Part shown: piece by piece, positions 24,137-36,874 of the stretch | Layout: every line of letters starts with the position of its first letter | How positions within the stretch are numbered: the stretch's first letter is position 1 | From: Synanceia verrucosa | Taxonomy: Eukaryota; Chordata; Actinopteri; Perciformes; Synanceiidae | Length of the DNA: 64,000 bases | Reading direction: 5' to 3' | Assembly (NCBI GenBank): GCA_029721515.1 | Contig: CM056550.1 | Location: forward strand, 15,813,119 to 15,877,118 | Program-made: the position numbers and the translations under genes | Notes under the pieces: model-generated | Database searches by the model: none | The model's input: only the letters and a program-made list of their open reading frames with translations | What the model was told of the DNA's origin: nothing

Positions 24137-24341
24137 CCAACAGTGGTCCCCCAGAGGTCCTCAGGTGGTCCTCTGGTGGCCTTGGTAGAGGATGATCTTT
24201 AACACACGCAGTGCATTCTGGGGAGTGTGCTAACAAGCTAGCTAGCAATCTGATGAGCTTTTGATGATGTTGTTGTTATTTTTAATAACTAATTGTTATT
24301 TGTCAGAGTGACAGAAGAAAAGTGAGAAAGATCTGCCATGT

Positions 24342-24343
<2 letters not shown>

Positions 24344-24387
<44 letters not shown>
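24344..24387. repeat. (TG)n microsatellite
   Basis: Uninterrupted TG dinucleotides of about 44 bp, followed by AGAAGAGACTG. Confidence 0.9.
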
Positions 24388-24389
<2 letters not shown>

Positions 24390-24528
24390 AAGAGACTGTG
24401 GTCCAGATAGTGACAGTCGGTCAAAGGCCTCCTTCAGTCCACAGATAGCAGCAGGTTAACCATTAACGGTGGTCAGCTCGTAAAGCTAACACCAAGACAG
24501 GGAACCTTTGGAGTTTGATATGATGTGA

Positions 24529-24566
<38 letters not shown>

Positions 24567-25341
24567 CTCAGAATGACACAGCTCTGATCGGAGGCAGGTG
24601 ATCTCTGAAATTGCTCAGGTGAGTTTTTCTGTTTTTCATCTAAAGAAACAAACTTCTTATTGAATATTTCATTTCTTAATGAGCAGAGACACAGAGAGCA
24701 TGTTAGTGTCACGTTAGTGCTGTTGAACCTCTTCTTCATCTTCATCGCTGCTGCCTGATGAGCAGAAGCTGTTAGTGAAGCTAAACATGGCTAACATGGC
24801 TAACTGAGCTAACAGCCTCAACATGTGCTTAGATGAGAGAAAAATCTTAAATATCACATTAATACTGGTAGTTACTGTAGTACTGTCATATTGAACTGCA
24901 AGTAAAAGTACTGCATTTATGGTGTAAAATAACTGTTTTTTCTCACTTTCATTCAATGACAAAAGGTTTTTGATTTGATGCTTACAGAAATATTATAGAA
25001 AGTGTGCTGCTTATTAATGTTTTCAACATTTTTAACATGTCTGTAATTATGTTTATTTAAGACATAAGTCATTTAAGTTTAATGGTTTTTAAAAGTTTTA
25101 AATTAACTGAGAACTTTTTTTTAAATATCTAAATCTTCAGTCAAAATGAATTGTTTTGAATTTTAAATACTCATATAGATAATAATGAGCTGTAAAGTCT
25201 GATGCTTTTAATAAATAGTGAATAGAGTCAAACACCAGACAGGAAAGAAAGTAGATTTCAAGCTGATGACAGAGAAGCCCCCATAAAGTGTTTTATTATT
25301 TTCAGAAAAACATCAGAATTTATTTTGACTCAATATTTTCA

Positions 25342-25382
<41 letters not shown>

Positions 25383-26690
25383 CGCACACTAATCAGCTGT
25401 ATTGATCGCTGGACTCTCAGGTCACCTGAACCTGATCCCCTTCAGACCAAAATGTTCACATCAAAAAAGAATAAAATACCTTGTTTTAACCTCTCGATCC
25501 ATTAGTAGTACTACTACTAGTATTACTACCAGTACCACTACTAATGGTACTCCCATGTTTTTTTCTATTTCTGCTGTGTCAGTTTGAAGTACTTGTACTT
25601 TACTGGAGTTGTAACTTTTATCTGACAGTTTTACTAAAGTTTTATTAGTTACTCTGGTTAGTAAAGTTTTATTAAAAACATGGTACAGTGCAGTACTTTA
25701 GTAGTACTTTAGTAGTACTTTAGTAGTAATCCACCGAGTAATACACACAGTACATAAAAGTGTCTCCACATCGATGAAGTTTAAATAAACAAGTTACTAA
25801 TTAAAATTGTATTCTGCAGAGTACTTTTACTTTTTAATTCCAGTACATGTCGCTGATAATACTTCAGTACTTTTACTACTGCAGTACTTTTACTTCAGTT
25901 ACAGTTAAAGTACATAAGATAAAGGAAAGTTAGTGGTGATGATCTTCATCATCATTGTGACCTTTGACCTCTCTGTGTTCAGGTTGAACAACAACAGAAA
26001 GGATCATTATTGATAGATCTATAGATCAGTATTGATAGATCAGCTTTATCTCTCCTTGTGCTCATAGCTGTTTTTATTCCATCATTCTCATTCTTATGAT
26101 CTTTTCTTTCTTGTTGTTTCTTAAATGTTTACTCGTCACACACCAACATACCAAATATCAAAGTTCAGGAATGTGCAATAAAGTCAATTTTATTTATCTG
26201 TTATAATCATTATTATTATTATTACTACCCTTGCTGTTATTCATATTAATATCATGATAAGAATTGCTACTGTTATTAATGTGCTTTTATTTTGACATGG
26301 ATTGATTCCATCTTTAATTTGATAAAGTGAATTAATATCACCAGACTTGTGTTGTTTTTAGCGTTTTGGTTTCGGTTCGGTGTGTCAGGACAGGACTGGT
26401 TCTCTGTCCCTGAATGTCTCACAGCTTCAGAAGGACAGACTGAGTGTCTTCCAGAGGGATGGACACTGCGTCCACAGTCTGTTAATGATTACAGGACAGA
26501 CCTTGACCTCTGCTGCTCACTAAAGAACACCTCAGGGAGAACACACATTCACACTGCAAACCATCAGGGGACAGACTGTCTTTACTGTCTTTACTGGGAC
26601 CAACCAGGACCAGTCAGCCACACTTTAGAACCACTAAAGAAACCAGTCTGATCTGCTGCCTGAAGGACTGGACTGTTGACATGCAGGAGT

Positions 26691-26860
26691 CAGGACATTT
26701 CTCTAAAGTGAGGATGTTTCTCTAAAGTCAGGACATCTTTAAAAAGTGAGGACGTGTCTATAAAGTGAGGACATTTCTATAAAGTGGGAACATTTCTATA
26801 AATTCAGGATGTCTTTTTAAAGTGAGGACGTTTCTATAAAGTCAGGACATTTCTTTTAAA
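26691..26860. repeat. ~23-bp degenerate repeat upstream of a1cf
   Basis: Seven or so copies of AGGACATTTCTATAAAGTG with variations (AGGATGTTTCTCTAAAGTC, AGGACGTGTCTATAAAGTG). They end about 80 bp before the a1cf start codon. Confidence 0.75.
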
Positions 26861-26942
26861 GAACCTTATATTTTTATTTTGTGTTTCTTCCAGTGAGCTC
26901 CCCTAATTTCCCTGATTTACATATCGCTGTCAATCACACCCA

Positions 26943-27044
26943 ATGGAATCCAATCAGAAAGCAGGAGGGGACGGACTGGCGGGGACGCAGAAGGAGGCAG
27001 CGCTGAGGGCGCTAATGCAACGCACCGGATACCAGCTGCAGCAG
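26943..27044 (+). CDS. a1cf: a1cf coding exon 1
   Basis: 34 codons, MESNQKAGG to RTGYQLQQ. The start ATG is fixed by homology. A good acceptor (TTTCTTCCAG) at 26884-26893 suggests the exon itself starts at 26894, with upstream non-coding exon(s). The donor is GTATCT. Confidence 0.92.
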
Positions 27045-27247
27045 GTATCTAGGTGGAGCTAAACATGCTATTAGCACAATGCTACATGTTGAATAACCTT
27101 AAAATAAAAGATTTGCTTGTTTTAGTGAATCAGTGATTCCCAGCCCGCCAGTCTGTGGAGCCAACACTACTACTACTGCTATGAAATATTTTCAAATTAA
27201 AGGTCCTTTTTTTTAGCCTGGTTTCAGTTTTTAACTCCTAGAATAAC

Positions 27248-27283
<36 letters not shown>

Positions 27284-30200
27284 CTGGCAAAACAGGCGAC
27301 TGGTCCTGAAGTTTTTATGGATGTTCTGGTCCTTGGGACCATGATGCTGGAGCTCCTCTCCTAAAGACAGAGTTCCCAGTTTTACTGCTCGAGCCTTCAT
27401 GTTCAGACTTCTCTAATCCGTTTGGACTTTATTCATTTCTGGTTGTTTCAGGAGAACGGCCAGCGGCGGTACGGCGGTCCTCCGCCCAGCTGGGATGGTC
27501 CACCGCCGGAGCGAGGCAGCGAGATCTTTGTGGGCAAACTTCCCAGAGATCTGTTTGAAGACGAACTGGTTCCTCTGTGTGAGAAGGTGATGGTCTTTTC
27601 TACGTCAGAACGTCTCGCTCTGCCTCAACACGTCGTCCTTACGTCCTTTTTGTCCCTTCCTGTCTCCAGTTCGGGAAGATCTACGAGGTGAGGATGATGA
27701 TGGACTTCAACGGGAACAACAGAGGCTACGCCTTCGTCACCTTTGGCACCAAACAGGAAGCCAAAGCCGCCATGAAGCAGCTCAACAACTACGAGATCAG
27801 GTCAGGGTTCTTGTTTTAGACCAGGCCCCAGATTACAGGGACCAGTCTGGACACCTGAGACCTGAGACCTGGACCACAGAACACCTGGTTTGTTTGACGC
27901 CTTCTTCCTGTTCGTCCGGCAGGAATGGCCGCCTCCTCGGCGTTTGCGCCAGTGTTGACAACTGCCGTCTGTTCGTGGGCGGGATTCCCAAAACCAAGAA
28001 GCGAGAGGAGATCCTTTCTGAGATGAGGAAGGTCACCGACGGGGTCGTGGACGTCATCGTGTACCCAAGCGCCGCCGACAAATCCAAGAACCGAGGCTTT
28101 GCCTTTGTCGAGTACGAGAGCCACCGAGCGGCCGCCATGGCCCGACGCAAACTGCTACCAGGTAGAACCCCGAAAATACAAACTTATGCTGATTTATTAT
28201 GAATATTCTACTTTATTACATCATCAAACTGCTGCCTGGTATTAATTCTGTCAGCTGGTTCTGTTCAGATATAAAAAAATAAAAACTAAAACAGTTTTAA
28301 AACTCTTGAAACAGCCTGAGCGCTGGTTATTTTAAAGCTGTAAATACCAACGTTAAGGGGTAAAACTGCAAGAAGAGACTTATCGCCAGCCAATCACAGC
28401 TCTGATTGGAGGGATGATGATAAACAGTCACTCTGTGCTTCAGGAAACGTTTCTCAGATAATTCAGAGCTGCTTCAGAGATAAGATGGAGAAACTGTTTT
28501 ATTGGCTGAACTCTGAATGTTTGTGCTACATAGCGACACTGAAGCATGCTGGGTAAAAAGTGGAGAATACTACAAGAGGTGTAAAATTGGTACTACATAC
28601 AGTACAATCAATACTCACTGATGAGTTTCACTAAAATAACTGATAATCTTTACCAGGTATTGATAATGCTAAAATCACAGAACATTTTATATACTATATG
28701 AAATATGTGTTAATGATTACCAACAGATTTGTGAAACGATAGAACATTATCTGATTAATAAATGGTAACAGAGGAAAAAAAAATCATCATCACTTCAAGG
28801 CTTATTTAGATGCTCTTTTTACTTTTCTGGTCTTTTAATTTAGCTTTGAAATGTCTACAGAAAACAAAAATACTTCATGCCGTAAACAAGTCTAATTTGC
28901 TTGTTTTTGTTGATTACATATTGATTTATGACAGCAGTGACATCTGGGGCCAATGACACAGTTTAACGGTTTTACATTTTCAAACAAAAAGGAGACGTTT
29001 AACGAAACGTGGCACTCGTCCCCCTCAGGACGGATCCAGCTGTGGGGTCACGCCATCGCTGTGGACTGGGCGGAGCCAGAGGTGGAGGTGGATGAGGACA
29101 CCATGGCAACTGTGAAGATACTGTACGTCAGGAACCTGATGCTGCAGACCACCGAGGAGACCATCGAGAAGGAGTTCAGCAGCCTCAGACCAGGTAACAC
29201 AGCACGGTGCCCCTGAATGCATCACCTGACCAATTAGTACTTCTGTTTTTTAAGACTATTTTTGGGGCCAAAACTGGATTCAGGTGGAACTAACCAGGAA
29301 GCAGGAAGTGAAGTTATCTTCTGTTATTAAACTGTGATGAAATGAACAGAATGCTCCTTCCAGGAGGCTGACGTTTTCAGGACAGTTTGTTGTGTTAAAG
29401 GTGCCGTGGAGCGAGTGAAGAAGATCCGAGACTACGCCTTTGTCCATTTCTCACAGAGAGAGGACGCCATCAACGCCATGAACGCCCTCAACGGAAAGGC
29501 AAGACTTTGACTTGTGGTGGAGTATTTTCTACTTTTACTGCAGGACAGGAAGTACAGACAGTTTTGTTGTCGTCCCTCCAGCTGGTGGACGGCTCTCCCA
29601 TCGAGGTGACTCTGGCCAAGCCGGTGGACAAAGACAGTTATGTCCGTTACACCAGGGGGACGGGAGGACGAGGAGGATCTCTGCTGCAGACCGACTACAC
29701 TGCCTACACCCTGGGACAGGTACGACCCTGAAAGCACCCCCACATCCATCCCATAATAACACCAGCGGGTGGTAGCCCTCTGCGGCTAACGTTAGCTCAG
29801 TTTCATCAGAGTGTGAGAGAACTACAGAGATATACTGTATATTTACTGTTTACCGCAGCTAAGCTAAGCTAACGGAAACACAACCACTTTTAGTTTGAGG
29901 TGATTATACACTAAAACAAACAATTATTAATGTTTCTGATAATAAATCCCACAAAATGTTTCACTCTGAAAAGTTTTTTGTCTTTTTAAAATGTTTTACG
30001 GCTCGTCAAGAAGAAAAGGACATGGCTTCAATCAGCTGAAGGTCCAGGTCCATGAAGACAAGACAGTTTAGTGTTTTATTCTAGATATGATGGACAGATG
30101 TGACGGACAGACTTGAGTCCTCTGTTTTTTTCTGTCTTCTGGATTCACACCTCTGACCAAACTTCTCTTTATATTCACCTTCCTGTTTGTCATGTACCCC

Positions 30201-33200
30201 TCCAAAATAAAGTCCCTCTGGAGGAACAGTGTCTCTTGAGTTGTGCAGGTGTTTGGTCAGTACAGTCCATGTTAACGTGTTGATCTCACGATGGCACTAG
30301 AATTGTTAACAAATGTTAAAACGTTCTGACCTGATGGCGGCGCTCTCTGCTCCTCGTCCTCCAGGTGTACGACCCCTCGGCGGCGTACCTCGGTCCGCCC
30401 GTCTTCTATGCCCCCCAGGCCTACGCCGCCATACCGGGTCAGTTCCGCTTCCCGGCGGCTAAAGCTCACGTTGGAGGTCGAGGTCTGATCAGGACGCCGT
30501 CCGTCAGAGGTGAGACTTTACTGAAGGTACATTACATAAATGAAGCACAATAATCAGCATATATATTAGTTGATTATTATTATTATTTACTATACTACTA
30601 TTTTATTTGCAAGTTTTTTCAGGGGCTGAATATTTTCTGGGTTTTTTTATGAAAAAGAAAAAGAAAAACCACCAAAAACACAAAGCAAATCTTTTTCAAG
30701 CAGTGACGTAGCCTAGCTAGCTTAGTGTTAGCCAGGTCAACTTAATTGCATGGCCATGGTAACTGAGAGGGGCGGGGCTTCTGAGCTGATCAATTCACCA
30801 GAAAATTGATTCAAAAGTCCAGTGTCAAATCAAGATCAAGGAAGAAGAATTCTGTCTCAGGATTTTTTCTGTTCCTGAATGTTAATGACTGAACATGATC
30901 GACTGAATCAAAAGTTCTTTATTGTTGATCAAATATCAATTGCAGATTAAATCTGGAGAGCGAATGATCAGAGCAGCAGAACTGATGAACTGTGACTAAT
31001 AATTGTCTGATTTTTCTTCCCGGTTGATTTCCGGTGATTTGATTGATTTCACTGCCTTTTCGGTCTCCTGTAGAAATTTACATGACTGTACCTGTAGGGG
31101 CTGCCGGGGTGCGGGGGCTGGGTGGGCGGGGATACCTGGCCTACGCCGCTGGGGGCGGAGCCACAGCTGGGGCTGGTGGTGCCTCCTACAGCCTGAAGGC
31201 GGACAAGCAGGTGGAGGAGAAGCTGTACGACCTGCTGCCAGGCATGGAGCTGACTCCCATGAACCCCACCGCCATGAGCATGAAGGCCGCCGCCATCAAA
31301 CCTGCAACACAGGTAACAGAGCACACCTGAGAGCCAGGAGACCTTTTAATGGAAGGACAGTACTGTGTGGAATTTCCTGGGCAGTACTGCAGGGTATCTC
31401 CTGGACAGTACTGCAGCGTATCTTCTGGGCAGCACTACAGGGTATCTTCTGGGCAGCACTACAGGGTATCTTCTGGGCAGTACTGTGGGGTATCTCCTGG
31501 ACAATACTGCCTGGACAGTACTGCAGGATATCTCCTGGGCAGTACTGTGGGGTATCTCCTGGACAATACTGCCTGGACTGTACTACAGGGTATCTTCTGG
31601 GCAGTACTGTGGGGTATCTCCTGGACAATACTGCCTGGACAGTACTGCAGGATATCTCCTGGGCAGTACTGTGGGGTATCTCCTGGACAATACTGCCTGG
31701 ACAGTACTGCAGGGTATCTCCTGGGCAGTAATGTGGGGTATCTCCTGGACAATACTGCCTGGACTGTACTACAGGGTATCTTCTGGGCAGTACTACAGGG
31801 TATCTTCTGGGCAGGACTACAGGGTATCTCCTGGACAATACTGCCTGGACAGTACTGCAGGGTATCTCCTGGGCAGTACTGTGGGGTATCTCCTGGACAA
31901 TACTGCCTGGACAGTACTGCAGGGTATCTCCTGGGCAGTAATGTGGGGTATCTCCTGGACAATACTGCCTGGACTGTACTACAGGGTATCTTCTGGGCAG
32001 TACTACAGGGTATCTTCTGGGCAGGACTACAGGGTATCTCCTGGACAATACTGCCTGGACAGTACTACAGGGTATCTCTTGGACAGTACTGTGGGGTATC
32101 TTCTGGACAGTACTGTGGGGTATCTTCTGGACAGTACTACAGGGTATCTCTTGGACAGTACTGTAGGGTATCTCCTGGGCAGTACTGCGGGGTATCTTCT
32201 GGACAGTACTACAGGGTATCTCTTGGACAGTACTGTAGGGTATCTCCTGGGCAGTACTGCAGGGTATCTATTTAATAGTGACACTCTGTCCGTCAGGTTC
32301 TGGAGGAGTTGTGTCAGAAGAATAACTGGGGTCATCCCGTCTATCAGCTCCACTCTGCCATCGGTCCAGACCAGAGACAACTCTTCCTCTACAAGATCAC
32401 CATCCCAGCTCTGGCTACACAGTACCCCAATGTGTAAGAATATTGTAATACTACTACTCCTTTTGCAGCAGTAGTGTGAGTAGGCGGGGTTACCCTTCCA
32501 TCAGACACAGTACATTTACATATTTATTGAGTCATTGTGTGCTGTCTCTCTGCAGACATCCCTTCACACCTGCTAAACTATGTGCAGCCGTGGATGAAGC
32601 TAAAGTCTACGCCGCTGAACACACCCTGCAGACACTCGGTTTGCAGACGGATGGTGCTGCTGACACCGCCTGTGCTACCGCCGTGGCCTCGGTAGCCTTC
32701 CCAGGTATGTGAAGGTCCGTACCCAAACCCACTAACCCTAACTCTAACCATGACAAGATGAACACAACATGACCTTAAACTTCAAATGGGTTTAATGCTC
32801 CGTACTGGTGCAGCAGTGGCAAGCTGGAGCCAGTAGCTAGCTGTAGCCAGTAGCTAGCTGTAGCCAATAGCTAGCTGTAGCCAGCGGCTAGCTGTAGCCA
32901 GTAGTGTCACTGCCCGATCCTTACTGGAAACCCGATTTGTACTGAGCATGTGCACAACGTGTCTCGGCAGCCTACCAAATCATTTTACGGCAGTTACTGA
33001 TGACAGTTGTTGATTTTCTTAATCATGCCCTTACCGGTTTCCTAAATCCTAACCCTAACCTCCGTTCAGGAGAAAAGCGTGAAGCTGCTGATAGATTGAC
33101 ACATCCATCCTCACAGACATCTTTCCCGCTTTTACTTTGAAATATTACGACTCAGCGGTGCATTGTGACAATGACAAAGCTCTGTCGTAAAAATTGTGAC

Positions 33201-33546
33201 GAGAGGAAGTGACGTGTTTTGCGCATGCACAGTACAAATCAGGTTTCCGGTATGGATCGGGTATAGTGACAAGTAGCTAGCCAGTAGCTAACTGTAGCCA
33301 GTAGCTAGCTCTTGTCTGCTAACAACAGGCTATCACGCTTGATTTATCCCAGTGGTTAGAGGATAACACTACAACTAAATGTTTCCTATAGTATGACAGC
33401 AACAATGTCTGCAGCCTCTACTGCTCCTACTACTACTACTAATCCTACTAATACTACTACTACTACTACTACTAATCCTACTAATACTACTACTACTACT
33501 ACTAATACTAATCCTACTAATACTACTACTACTACTACTACTAATC

Positions 33547-33580
<34 letters not shown>

Positions 33581-33585
33581 TGCTG

Positions 33586-33620
<35 letters not shown>

Positions 33621-33657
33621 GCTGCTACTAATACTACTACTACTACTACTACTGCTG

Positions 33658-33695
<38 letters not shown>

Positions 33696-33699
33696 GCTG

Positions 33700-33733
<34 letters not shown>

Positions 33734-34563
33734 TGCTGCTACTACTACTACTGCTACTATCACTACTACTACTACTACTACTACTACTGCTGCTACTACT
33801 ACTACTACTACTACTGCCATTACTTAACTACTACTACTACTACTACTACTGCTACTACTACTACTACTGCTACTACTACTAATACTAATCCCACTAATAC
33901 TACTACCACTACTACTACCACCTACTAATCCCACTAATACCACTACTACCACTACCACTACTAATACTAATCCTCCCACTACTACTACCACTACTACTAC
34001 TACTACCAATAATCCCACTAATACCACTACCACCACTACCACTAATCCCACTAATACTACTACTACCTACTACCAATACTAATCCCACCTCACTACTACT
34101 ACCACCAATCCCACTTATACCACTACCACTACCACTAATACTAATCCCACTAATACCACTACTACCACTACCACTACTAATCCCACACTACTACTACCAC
34201 TACTACCACTAATACTAATCCCACTAATACTACTACCACTACTACTACTACCACTAATCCCACTACTACTACCACTACTACCACTACTACCAATACTAAT
34301 CCCACTACTACTACCACTACCACTACTACTACCAATACTAATCCCACTAATACCACTACTACTACCTACTACTAATCCCACCAATACTACTACCACTAAT
34401 ACCAATACCTAATCCCACTAATACTACCACTACTACTACTACCACTAATCCCACTAATACTACTACTACTACTACCACTAATACTAATCCCACTAATACT
34501 ACTACTACCACTACCACTAATCCCACTAATGCTACTACTACTACCACTACTAATACTAATCCC

Positions 34564-34594
<31 letters not shown>

Positions 34595-35253
34595 ATCCCA
34601 CTAATACTACTACTACTACTAATCCCACTAATACTACTACTACCACTACTAATCCCACTAATACTAATCCCACTAATACTACTACTACTACTACCAATAC
34701 TAATCCCACTAATACTACTACTACTACTAATCCCACTAATACTAATCCCACTAATACTACTACCACTACTACTAATCCCACTAATACTACTACTACTACT
34801 ACTAATACTAATCCCACTAATACTACTAATACTAATCCCACTAATACTACTACTACTACTACTACTAATCCCACTAATACTACCACTACTACTACCACTA
34901 ATCCCACTAATACCACTACCACTACTACTACTAATCCCACTAATACTACTACTACTACCACTACTACTAATCCCACTAATACTACTACTACTACTACTAA
35001 TCCCACTACTACTACTACTACTACTACTACTAATCCCACTAATACCACTACCACCACTACTACTAATCCCACTACTACTACTACTACTAATCCCACTAAT
35101 ACTACTACCACTACTACTAATACTAATCCCACTAATACTACTACTACTACTACTAATCCCACTAATACTACTACTACTACTACTACTAATCCCATTAATA
35201 CCACTACTACTACTACTACTAATCCCACTAATACTACTACTAATACTAATCCC

Positions 35254-35284
<31 letters not shown>

Positions 35285-36127
35285 ATCCTACTAATACCAC
35301 TACTACTACTACCTACCTAATACCAATACCACTACCACTACTACTACCACTAATCCCACTAATACTACTACCACTACTACCACTACCACTACCACTAATC
35401 CCACTAATACCACTACCACTACCACTACCACTAATCCCACTACTACCACTACTACTACTACTACTAATCCCACTAACACCACTACTACTACTACTAATCC
35501 AATCCCACTAATACCACTACCACTACTACTACTACTAATCCCACTAATACACTACTACCACTAACACTAATCCCACTAATACCACTACCACTACTACTAC
35601 TACCACTACTACTACCACTACTACTACTACCACTACTAATACTAATCCCACCAATACTACTACCACTACCACTACTACCAATACTACTACCACTACTAAC
35701 ACTAATCCCACCACTACCACTACTACTAATCCCACTAATACCACTACCACCACTACCACTACTAATCCCACCACTACCACTACTACCACTACCACTAATA
35801 CCGCTACTCAATACCAATACCAATCCCACCACCTACCACTACTACCACTAATCCCACTAATACCACTACTAATCCCACTAATACTACTACCACTACTACT
35901 ACTACTACTAATCCCACTACTACTACTACTACTACTACTAATACTAATCCCACTACTACTACTACTACTACTACACTAATACTAATCCCACTAATACTAC
36001 TACCACTACTACTACCACTAATCCCACTACTACCACTACTACTACTACTAATACTGCTACCAATACTAATACTAATCCCACTACTACTACTACCACTAAT
36101 CCCACTAATACTACTACTAATCCTACT

Positions 36128-36158
<31 letters not shown>

Positions 36159-36631
36159 ATCCCACTACTACTACTACTACTACTACTACTAATACTAATC
36201 CCACTACTACTACTAATCCCACCACTACTACTACTAATACTAATGCTACTACTACTACTACTACTACTACCACTACTAATACTAATCCCACCTACTACTA
36301 CTACCAATACCAATACTGCTACTACTACTACTACTACTAATACCAATCCCACTACTACTACTAATCCCACTACTACCACTAATCCCACTACTACCACTAC
36401 TAATCCCACTACTACTACTACTACTACCACTAATACTGCTACTAATACCAATACCTAATCCCACTACTACTACCACTACTAATCCCACTAATACTACTAC
36501 TAATCCCACTAATACTACCACCACTACTACCACTACTACTACTACTAATCCCACTACTACTACTACTACTACTACTAATACTAATCCTACTACTACTACT
36601 AATCCTACTACTACTACTACTAATACTAATG

Positions 36632-36664
<33 letters not shown>

Positions 36665-36841
36665 ATACTAATCCTACTACTACTACTACTAATACTAATA
36701 CTGCTACTAATCCTACTAATACTAATACTAATCCTACTACTACTACTACTACTAATCCTACTAATACTACTACTAATCCTACTACTACTACTACTACTAC
36801 TAATCCTACTACTACTACTACTACTACTACTAATACTAATC

Positions 36842-36874
<33 letters not shown>

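Larger units (their letters stand above)
22831..26893. other. prkg1-a1cf intergenic region / possible a1cf 5' UTR introns
   Basis: Mostly AT-rich unique sequence with no recognised exon. Contents are an imperfect palindrome at 23960-24183, (TG)n at 24344-24387, (CA)n at 24531-24564, (TG)n at 25344-25378, AGTACTTTAGT repeats at about 25692-25728, and a 23-bp AGGACATTTCTATAAAGTG-type repeat at about 26691-26860. Non-coding first exons of a1cf may lie here but cannot be picked out. Confidence 0.6.

Noticed and set aside
23831..24202. Overlapping frames rich in Trp/Ser/Gly (SSGGPLV type)
   Set aside because: Explained by the GGTCCTCTGG repeat/palindrome; both strands give similar frames.
26349..26651. 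100-codon open frame upstream of a1cf
   Set aside because: No similarity recognised, no splice or start context, ordinary composition; likely chance.
32739..33060. Interstitial telomere-like CCCTAACCC words
   Set aside because: Only one to three degenerate copies at each place (CTAACCCTAACTCTAACC, CCTAACCCTAACC); chance or microsatellite-level.
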